From a bacterium (lineage in GTDB: Bacteria > Chlamydiota > Chlamydiia > Chlamydiales > 2-12-FULL-49-11), in NCBI GenBank assembly GCA_022600215.1, contig JAHZKV010000102.1:1-6459 (forward strand): DNA of 6,459 bases, in the 5' to 3' direction. Under the pieces are notes generated by a model. It saw nothing but the letters and a program-made list of their open reading frames with translations. It made no database searches and had not been told where the DNA came from. Positions 1 to 5,336 of the stretch are shown here, one piece after another (the stretch's first letter is position 1; every line of letters starts with the position of its first letter). Both the position numbers and the translations under genes were made by a program.

Positions 1-21
1 GATCTCAACTGGGTGGATCAT
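1..21 (-). CDS. N-terminal fragment of an unidentified protein, cut by the window edge
   Basis: Reading leftward from base 21, ATG opens a frame of seven codons, MIHPVEI, with no stop before the edge. An AGGAG Shine-Dalgarno site at 34-30 sits 8 bases before the ATG. It lies directly after the sufE stop codon, leaving a 13-base gap between the two genes. This spacing is typical of the second gene of an operon, so I infer co-transcription with sufE. Seven residues are too few to name the family. A function in Fe-S or sulfur metabolism would be a guess from position only. Confidence 0.55.
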
Positions 22-29
22 TAGGTAGA

Positions 30-34
30 CTCCT
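30..34 (-). promoter_or_regulatory. Shine-Dalgarno site of the truncated left-edge gene
   Basis: On the - strand the bases read AGGAG, a full match to the core anti-16S complement, starting one base after the sufE TAA stop and 8 bases before an ATG. It is the main evidence that a real gene starts at base 21. Confidence 0.6.
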
Positions 35-439
35 TTATAAGTACCTTGCGGCAATTTTCTGCATTTGTACAAATAGGTTCTGTATGCCAATTTGTCGATT
101 TAAAGAAATTTTTTGTAGTGTAGGAATTTCCTTAAAGAGTGTTGGAGGTGTGGTAAAGAGGGCTTTTGGATCTTCACCGCTATATAAATAGATTAAGATA
201 GCAGCAAGCCCTTTTGAAATGAGTGCTTCGCTATGGATAAAAAAGTCTATTTTCCCATCTTTAAAAGAGTGTGTCAGGTAGAGTTCACTTTGGCATCCTT
301 GCACAAGGTTGTCTTTTGTAAGCGCATCTTTTGGAAAATTTTCTATATCTTTTCCAAAAGAAATTATTGCTTCAATAACTTCCTTCTCGCTCTTTTTGGA
401 TAGCAAGAGACTTTTGATCTTGGTAAATTTTTTTTCCAC
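35..439 (-). CDS. sufE: SufE-family sulfur acceptor for Fe-S cluster assembly
   Basis: SufE accepts persulfide sulfur from the cysteine desulfurase SufS and passes it to the SufBCD scaffold in the cytoplasm. With the start chosen here the protein has 134 residues, against 138 in E. coli SufE. The sulfur-accepting cysteine is at residue 49 in VQGCQSELY (E. coli Cys51 in IQGCQSQVW). A SKGLAAILIYLYSG segment matches E. coli VKGLIAVVFILYD, and a late NRQIG matches the conserved SRSQG. The open frame extends upstream to an ATG at 577, which would overlap infA by 38 bases and add 46 residues with no SufE homology. I choose the GTG at 439-437: it has AAAGAG 8 bases upstream and gives the family length. 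A second GTG at 448 is possible. The apparent promoter at 488-517 also lies inside the longer frame, which argues against it. No sufS, sufB, sufC or sufD is visible nearby. Family confidence is high; the start is less certain. Confidence 0.9.
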   Translation of the reverse strand: MEKKFTKIKSLLLSKKSEKEVIEAIISFGKDIENFPKDALTKDNLVQGCQSELYLTHSFKDGKIDFFIHSEALISKGLAAILIYLYSGEDPKALFTTPPTLFKEIPTLQKISLNRQIGIQNLFVQMQKIAARYL

Positions 440-463
440 AAGCTTCACTCTTTGAAAAATCTG

Positions 464-492
464 TTGAGCATAATAGGGTATTTCTCTATTAT
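464..492 (+). promoter_or_regulatory. Candidate sigma70-type promoter for infA
   Basis: TTGAGC (464-469) and TATTAT (487-492) are separated by exactly 17 bases. The start point would be near base 499, leaving a leader of about 40 bases before infA. Its -10 box overlaps the -10 box of the sufE promoter on the other strand. Prediction is by eye only. Confidence 0.45.
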
Positions 493-517
493 AGTACAAC
501 GTTATTGGATCAAACAA
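488..517 (-). promoter_or_regulatory. Candidate sigma70-type promoter for sufE
   Basis: On the - strand a perfect -10 box TATAAT (493-488) follows a TTGTTT -35 box (517-512) with an 18-base spacer. Transcription would start near base 481, about 40 bases before the chosen sufE GTG start. It overlaps the opposed infA promoter. Prediction is by eye only. Confidence 0.5.
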
Positions 518-539
518 TTTAAAAAGGAAATAAGAGTAG

Positions 540-764
540 ATGGCAAATAAAGAAGATGTTCTCGAAGTAGAAGGCACTGTAACTGAGTTACTTCCGAATA
601 TGACGTTTGTAGTAAAACTAGATAATGGAATAGAGATTAAGGCTCATTTGTGTGGAAAAATGCGGATGAGGAACATTCGGGTATTGGTGGGAGATCATGT
701 AAAAATTGAAATGTCATCTTATGATCTAACAAAAGGAAGGATTGTATACAGAGGAAAAAGGTAG
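540..764 (+). CDS. infA: Translation initiation factor IF-1
   Basis: IF-1 binds the A site of the 30S subunit and, with IF-2 and IF-3, controls initiator tRNA selection. The 74-residue protein is a single OB-fold (S1-like) domain of normal length. Recognisable family blocks are the VEGTVTELLPNMTF strand-turn at about 10-23, the HLCGKMRMRNIRVLVGD core at about 37-52 (HxxGKMRxxxIRxxxGD in the family), and the terminal YDLTKGRIVYR. The start follows an AAAGGA site at 523-528. The gene is read away from sufE and is followed by the tRNA-Thr/tuf unit, which has its own promoter candidate, so infA may be transcribed alone or read through into tuf. No convincing terminator separates them. Confidence 0.97.
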   Translation: MANKEDVLEVEGTVTELLPNMTFVVKLDNGIEIKAHLCGKMRMRNIRVLVGDHVKIEMSSYDLTKGRIVYRGKR

Positions 765-780
765 AAGTAAACTTTTACTA

Positions 781-809
781 TTGCGTTTTTTTTACTTTAC
801 CGTTATACT
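781..809 (+). promoter_or_regulatory. Candidate sigma70-type promoter for tRNA-Thr and tuf
   Basis: TTGCGT (781-786) and TATACT (804-809) are 17 bases apart, with an all-T run at the start of the spacer. The start point would be near 816, about 70 bases before the mature tRNA. Such a promoter would make one precursor carrying tRNA-Thr and the tuf message. Downstream, bases 841-853 can form a small CCAC/GTGG hairpin in the tRNA 5' leader. Prediction is by eye only. Confidence 0.5.
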
Positions 810-886
810 GCTTCTCATTCGAGAATTAAACTAAAGTATACCACGCAAGGTGGAGCTCTAGGAGAGGATAAAAAGCGAAAAAAAGC

Positions 887-958
887 GCCCAGGTAGCTCA
901 GCGGTAGAGCACTTGCATGGTAAGCAAGCGGTCGTAGGTTCGATTCCTGTTCTGGGCA
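887..958 (+). tRNA. tRNA-Thr, anticodon GGT
   Basis: A complete 72-base cloverleaf, ending at discriminator A958, is visible. The acceptor stem GCCCAGG (887-893) pairs with TCTGGGC (951-957) with one G-T wobble. The D stem is GCTC/GAGC. The anticodon stem CTTGC/GCAAG encloses loop ATGGTAA with anticodon GGT at 919-921, reading ACC and ACU. The T stem is GTAGG/CCTGT with loop TTCGATT. The 3' CCA is not encoded. tRNA-Thr(GGT) directly before tuf is also found in E. coli (thrT-tufB), so this is a conserved arrangement. Processing at its 3' end would leave tuf with a leader of about 48 bases. Confidence 0.97.
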
Positions 959-1006
959 AGAAACAAATTATAAACAAAAAAAGGTCTTTTCGGAGGACAA
1001 ACACTA

Positions 1007-2188
<1,182 letters not shown>

Positions 2189-2193
2189 ATTAG

Positions 2194-2220
2194 AGGGGGC
2201 TTAGCGGCCCCCTTTTTTTT
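2194..2220 (+). terminator. Strong intrinsic terminator after tuf
   Basis: A seven-pair stem, AGGGGGC (2194-2200) with GCCCCCT (2207-2213), closes a six-base loop TTAGCG and is followed by an unbroken run of T to base 2220. It begins 5 bases after the tuf stop codon. This is the only textbook rho-independent terminator in the window. It ends 3 bases before the mature 5' end of tRNA-Trp. Confidence 0.93.
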
Positions 2221-2223
2221 GTT

Positions 2224-2296
2224 GGGTGTGTAGCTCAGTTGGTAGAGCAGCGGTCTCCAAAGCCGCAGGTCAGGGGTTCGAGGCCCTTCGCACTCG
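2224..2296 (+). tRNA. tRNA-Trp, anticodon CCA
   Basis: A 73-base cloverleaf, ending at discriminator G2296, is present. The acceptor stem GGGTGTG (2224-2230) pairs with CGCACTC (2289-2295), including two G-T wobbles. The D arm is GCTC/GAGC. The anticodon stem GCGGT/GCCGC encloses CTCCAAA with anticodon CCA at 2257-2259. The T stem is AGGGG/CCCTT with loop TTCGAGG. The 3' CCA is not encoded. It lies between the tuf terminator and secE, 19 bases before the secE start, with no terminator after it. It is therefore probably cut out of the 5' end of the secE-nusG-ribosomal protein transcript. Confidence 0.97.
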
Positions 2297-2315
2297 TTTT
2301 AAATAAGGGAAGAGT

Positions 2316-2549
2316 ATGACTGAGATGGTTAGTGAAAAACAAGAGGTCAAAACAAAAAAATCTTTTATCTCTTCATTGAAGGATGAAGCTAAAAGAATTG
2401 TTTGGCCGTCAAAGAAAAGTTTGAGAACGAGCGTGAAAATTGTAATTATTTCTATGTTTGTTTTCGGGATTGGAATTTATTGTGCAGATTTGTTTGTCAA
2501 TAAGGCCATTTCTATGTTAAACTCTGTGATCTTTAGGTTGATAGGATAG
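2316..2549 (+). CDS. secE: Preprotein translocase subunit SecE
   Basis: SecE clamps the two halves of SecY in the SecYEG protein-conducting channel of the inner membrane. The 77-residue protein is the short, single-span form. The conserved cytoplasmic amphipathic helix and hinge are FISSLKDEAKRIVWPSKKSL (17-36), with the family signature VWPSKK at 29-34. One hydrophobic membrane segment follows at about 40-60. Synechocystis-like or Gram-positive SecE is similarly short, whereas E. coli SecE has two extra spans. The first ATG at 2316 has AAGGGA 5 bases upstream; an in-frame ATG at 2325 is the alternative. It precedes nusG, as in most bacteria. Confidence 0.96.
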   Translation: MTEMVSEKQEVKTKKSFISSLKDEAKRIVWPSKKSLRTSVKIVIISMFVFGIGIYCADLFVNKAISMLNSVIFRLIG

Positions 2550-2552
2550 AAA

Positions 2553-3092
2553 ATGTCAGAAAATTGGTATGTGCTTCAGGTTTTCTCTGGGCAAGAAAAG
2601 AAAGTTCAGCGCTCTATTTTAGAGAATGCAGAAAAGACAGGTTTGAAAAGTCATGTTTTAGAGGTGTATATACCTACTGAGAACGTGGTGGAAGTAAAAT
2701 CTGGTCAAAAAGTAATTAGAGAAAAGATTTTATGGCCAGGATATGTCCTAGTTAAAATGGATCTTTCTGATGAGGTATGGCATTTCATTAAAAGTGAGAA
2801 TGGTGTGCTTGATTTCCTTGGTGGAGGAGCTCCTTCCCCGTTAAGTGATAAAGAAGTGGATGAACTGGTGAAGAATCTAACAGCAGAGGAAGGCGAGGTA
2901 GTTCACAAGTACAATATCGATTGTGGCGATGTAGTAAAAATTACAGAAGGTGTTTTTGTAAATCTTACAGGAACTGTTTCTGAAATATTTCAAGATAAAG
3001 GCAAACTCTCAGTGCTTGTTTCAATTTTTGGGAGAGATACGAAAGTGGACGATCTTGAGATGTGGCAAGTAGAAAAAATAACAAATGATTAA
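2553..3092 (+). CDS. nusG: Transcription termination/antitermination factor NusG
   Basis: NusG binds the RNA polymerase clamp and promotes processive elongation; its C-terminal domain contacts Rho or ribosomal protein S10. The 179-residue length is normal. The NGN domain starts with NWYVLQVFSGQEKKV (4-18) and holds IPTE (40-43) and WPGYVLVKM (61-69). The KOW domain covers about 122-175, with GDVVKITEG (125-133), LTGTVSEI (138-145) and IFGRDTKVD (158-166). The usual P of GPF is V134 and the usual FGRxTPVE is FGRDTKVD, mild departures within the family. It starts 3 bases after the secE stop, and its AGGA site lies inside the secE 3' end, suggesting translational coupling. Confidence 0.98.
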   Translation: MSENWYVLQVFSGQEKKVQRSILENAEKTGLKSHVLEVYIPTENVVEVKSGQKVIREKILWPGYVLVKMDLSDEVWHFIKSENGVLDFLGGGAPSPLSDKEVDELVKNLTAEEGEVVHKYNIDCGDVVKITEGVFVNLTGTVSEIFQDKGKLSVLVSIFGRDTKVDDLEMWQVEKITND

Positions 3093-3101
3093 GGCAAGAT
3101 A

Positions 3102-3545
3102 ATGGCAAAGAAAAAAGTAGTAAAATTAATTAAGTTGCAAATTCAGGCAGGAAAAGCTAGCCCTGCGCCGCCTATTGGTCCAGCGCTTGGTGCTGCTGGA
3201 GTAAACATCATGGGCTTTTGCAAAGAATTTAATGCAAAAACTCAAGGTGGATCAGATATTTTGCCTACAGTAATTACTGTATATGCAGATAAGAGTTTCG
3301 TATTTGAGACTAAGCAGCCCCCAATGTCAAAATTGATTCTGGGTCAGCTTAAGTTGCAAAAGGGATCTTCTGTTCCAAATAGAGATAAGGTAGGAAAGCT
3401 AACAAAGAAAGATGTGGAAGAGATTGTTAAGAGAAAAGCTCCAGATCTTCGTTTGAAGCATGACTTCTCTACCGAAGAAGGCTTTTTAGCGGCATTTAAC
3501 ATCGTAGCGGGAACGGCTCGCTCGATGGGTATAGATGTTGAGTAA
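3102..3545 (+). CDS. rplK: 50S ribosomal protein L11
   Basis: L11 binds the GTPase-associated region of 23S rRNA at the base of the stalk where elongation factors act. The N-terminal domain is well conserved: KLQIQAGKASPAPPIGPALG and AAGVNIMGFCKEFNAKT at about 11-47, including the proline-rich linker region targeted by thiopeptides. The C-terminal rRNA-binding domain has PNRDKVGKLTKKDV and ends GTARSMGIDVE. At 147 residues it is about 5-6 longer than the E. coli (142) protein. The extra length is in the segment after APDLRLK, where the usual short helix-linker is replaced by HDFSTEEGFLAAFN. An AAGG site overlaps the nusG stop and lies 7 bases before ATG. The nusG-rplK gap is only 9 bases. Confidence 0.98.
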   Translation: MAKKKVVKLIKLQIQAGKASPAPPIGPALGAAGVNIMGFCKEFNAKTQGGSDILPTVITVYADKSFVFETKQPPMSKLILGQLKLQKGSSVPNRDKVGKLTKKDVEEIVKRKAPDLRLKHDFSTEEGFLAAFNIVAGTARSMGIDVE

Positions 3546-3569
3546 AAATATAAAAAATGAGAAACAAAA

Positions 3570-4259
3570 ATGAAAAGAAGTAAAAGATTTAGCGACGGTG
3601 TCAAAGATCTTGATCTGACAAAAGTTTATTCTATTGATGAAGCTGTAGAGGTCCTTAAGGGAGTTTCCCCAGCAAAATTTGATGAGACTTTTGAGGTAGC
3701 TTTGAATATGGGTGTAGATCCAAGAAAAGCAGATCAACAGGTAAGGGGAAGTAACCTTTTACCACATGGAACCGGAAAAGATGTAAAAGTATTAGTGTTT
3801 GCAAAAGGGGATAAAGCCAAAGAAGCAGAAGAAGCAGGAGCGGATTTTGTTGGTGGTGATGACCTTGCAGAAAAAATCAAAGAAGGTTGGACAGGTTTTA
3901 ACCAAGTGATTGCTACTCCAGATATGATGAGAGTGGTAGGTCGTCTTGGTAAGATTCTTGGACCAAGAGGTTTGATGCCTGCTCCAAAGGCAGGGACTGT
4001 AACAACGGATGTTGCAAAGACTGTAAAAGAAGTAAAGTCAGGAAGAGTAGAGTTTAAAGTAGACAAGAGTGCTAATATCCACTCTATCTTCGGAAAAATT
4101 TCTTTTACAAAAGAGCAGCTAGTAGAAAACTTTAAGTCTTTACTAGAGGCAATTATGAAAAATAAGCCAGCAACTATGAAAGGTGCATATATTAAGTCTA
4201 TTAGTATTTCTACCTCCATGGGTCCTGGATTAAAACTAGAATCTAGCATATTGCATTAG
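3570..4259 (+). CDS. rplA: 50S ribosomal protein L1
   Basis: L1 forms the mobile L1 stalk that helps release deacylated tRNA from the E site, and in E. coli represses translation of its own operon. The 229-residue length is near the usual 230-235. Conserved blocks are RKADQQVRGSNLLPHGTGK at about 51-69, the signature LGPRGLMPAPKAGTV (130-144), SGRVEFKVDKSANIH in the second half of domain I, and the C-terminal STSMGPGLKL (214-223) that contacts RNA. The start is fixed: an in-frame TGA lies 12 bases upstream. Its ribosome-binding site is poor, with only TGAGAAA in an A-rich spacer, unlike its neighbours. An out-of-frame 8-codon ATG frame at 3557-3583 overlaps the start. Confidence 0.98.
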   Translation: MKRSKRFSDGVKDLDLTKVYSIDEAVEVLKGVSPAKFDETFEVALNMGVDPRKADQQVRGSNLLPHGTGKDVKVLVFAKGDKAKEAEEAGADFVGGDDLAEKIKEGWTGFNQVIATPDMMRVVGRLGKILGPRGLMPAPKAGTVTTDVAKTVKEVKSGRVEFKVDKSANIHSIFGKISFTKEQLVENFKSLLEAIMKNKPATMKGAYIKSISISTSMGPGLKLESSILH

Positions 4260-4269
4260 GAGTGAGAAG

Positions 4270-4782
4270 ATGTCAGCAGAAAAACAAGCACTTCTAGATG
4301 AGGTGAAAGAAAAAATTGATTTAGAAGAAGGTTTTATTCTTGCGTCCTATGATAAATTAGGTGCAAATGCTATAGCTGGTATGCGTGAATCCCTAGTGAA
4401 AGCTGGTGGGGACATGTTTGTTGTAAAAAAGAGAATTTTTGCAAAAGCAGCTAGTGAGAAGAATATTACGTATTCTTTAGAAGAATTAGAAGGCCATGTT
4501 CTTTTAGCAATGGGTAAAGGGAATTTCCCAGCTGTTGCAAAAGAGATATTTAAAGCTAAAAAAGAAACGAAGGCTTTAAATATTATTGGCGGGTTCTTTG
4601 AAGAGAAAAAATGTGCTGCTTCTGAAGTGGAGCAGATTTCCAACTTACCATCACTTGATGAGATGAGAGCGCAAATCCTTGGATTGCTTGAAGCGCCAAT
4701 GAGTGAAACGCTAGCGACAGTAGAAGCGTTACTCACAAGTGTATTGCATTGTGTGGAAAATAAAAATTTAGAAGAAAAATAA
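4270..4782 (+). CDS. rplJ: 50S ribosomal protein L10
   Basis: L10 anchors the L7/L12 dimers to 23S rRNA through its C-terminal helix. The 170-residue length is normal. The N-terminal RNA-binding domain includes the SLVKAGGDMFVVKKRIFAKA region (41-60), where most bacteria have VKNTL but this protein has VKKRI; from memory, Chlamydia L10 has a similar KKKIF. LPSLDEMRAQILGLLEAPM is the typical segment leading into the C-terminal helix, which ends ENKNLEEK. The AGGAG site (4258-4262) overlaps the rplA stop and lies 7 bases before ATG, so translation is probably coupled. The rplA-rplJ gap is 10 bases, so the long leader with the L10-binding site seen in E. coli is absent. Confidence 0.97.
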   Translation: MSAEKQALLDEVKEKIDLEEGFILASYDKLGANAIAGMRESLVKAGGDMFVVKKRIFAKAASEKNITYSLEELEGHVLLAMGKGNFPAVAKEIFKAKKETKALNIIGGFFEEKKCAASEVEQISNLPSLDEMRAQILGLLEAPMSETLATVEALLTSVLHCVENKNLEEK

Positions 4783-4798
4783 AAAAGAGAGGAAACAA

Positions 4799-5191
4799 AT
4801 GAGTCAAGAAACATTGGAAAAAATCGTAGATACATTAAGTGAGCTAAAAGTATTAGACCTTGCTAACCTTAAAACGATGCTAGAAGAGAAGTGGGGCGTG
4901 AAAGCTCAAGCAGCTGTAGCGGCAGTAGCTGCACCAGCAGCAGGCGCAGCAGCACCAGCAGCAGAAGAGTCCACTGAGTTCAATATCATCTTGAAAAGTG
5001 TAGACGAGAGCAAAAAAATTGCTGCAATTAAGGCAGTTAGAAAAGTTACAGGTCTTGGGCTGAAAGAAGCTAAAGAAGCTGTAGAAGGTGCTCCAACTAC
5101 ACTAAAAGAGTCTGCTTCTAAAGCAGAAGCTGATGAAGCTATGAAAGAACTTTCAGCAGCTGGTTGTGTTGGTGAAGCAAAAGGTCTATAA
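4799..5191 (+). CDS. rplL: 50S ribosomal protein L7/L12
   Basis: L7/L12 forms the flexible stalk dimers that recruit EF-Tu, EF-G and other GTPases. The 130-residue protein has three visible parts: an N-terminal dimerisation and L10-binding region (1-35, with LEEKW at 28-32), an Ala/Pro-rich hinge (about 36-57), and a C-terminal factor-binding domain (58-130) with TEFNIIL, KKIAAIKAVRKVTGLGLKEA (72-91) and VEGAP. It ends CVGEAKGL; the terminal AKGL matches Chlamydia from memory, whereas E. coli ends VEVK. A GAGAGGA site lies just before ATG. It is made in several copies per ribosome, so higher translation than rplJ is expected; the sequence does not show how. Confidence 0.98.
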   Translation: MSQETLEKIVDTLSELKVLDLANLKTMLEEKWGVKAQAAVAAVAAPAAGAAAPAAEESTEFNIILKSVDESKKIAAIKAVRKVTGLGLKEAKEAVEGAPTTLKESASKAEADEAMKELSAAGCVGEAKGL

Positions 5192-5336
5192 GACACTTTT
5201 ATAACTAATTTAGTATATAACATGAGCCCTTTTGTGATCAGAAGGACTCATGTTCTGTATAAAAATCTCTGTAAGCCGATGCTTTTCAGGGTAAGGGTCA
5301 AGCTACAAATCTCTAGAGAATTATTAAGGGGGCATT
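5192..5336 (+). other. rplL-rpoB intergenic spacer
   Basis: This 145-base spacer is the longest gap inside the secE-rpoB cluster. Besides the hairpin it contains a 10-base palindrome TCTCTAGAGA (5310-5319), two copies of AAATCTCT (5263-5270 and 5307-5314), and the rpoB ribosome site AAGGGGG (5326-5332). TGTATAAA at 5256-5263 resembles a -10 box, but no -35 box is correctly spaced. I see no coding frame in it. Confidence 0.6.
5213..5260 (+). other. Long imperfect hairpin in the rplL-rpoB spacer
   Basis: AACATGAG (5219-5226) pairs fully with CTCATGTT (5247-5254). After a C-A mismatch the stem continues with CCTTTTG (5228-5234) against CAGAAGG (5239-5245), including one wobble, closed by the tetraloop TGAT. 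Beyond one more mismatch, 5213-5217 can pair with 5256-5260. The result is about 20 pairs with two mismatches. No T-run follows, so it is not a classical terminator. In E. coli the same spacer holds an attenuator and an RNase III site, so a processing or attenuation role is plausible here but is inferred. Confidence 0.7.

Noticed and set aside
766..793. Possible infA terminator: AGTAA/TTACT stem followed by a run of eight T
   Set aside because: The stem is five pairs and AT-rich, and six bases separate it from the T-run. The T-run also fits the spacer of the tRNA-Thr promoter.
979..990. AAAAG-GT-CTTTT inverted repeat before tuf
   Set aside because: The loop has two bases and the stem is weak and AT-rich. 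It lies just before the tuf ribosome site and shows no sign of being a riboswitch or terminator.
4911..4971. GCA/GCT-rich repeat in rplL as a simple-sequence repeat or phase-variable tract
   Set aside because: It is in frame, with varied Ala codons, and encodes the expected Ala/Pro hinge of L7/L12.
5256..5263. TGTATAAA as the -10 box of an internal rpoB promoter
   Set aside because: The nearest -35-like TTGTGA is 20 bases upstream and lies within the hairpin loop region, so spacing is poor.
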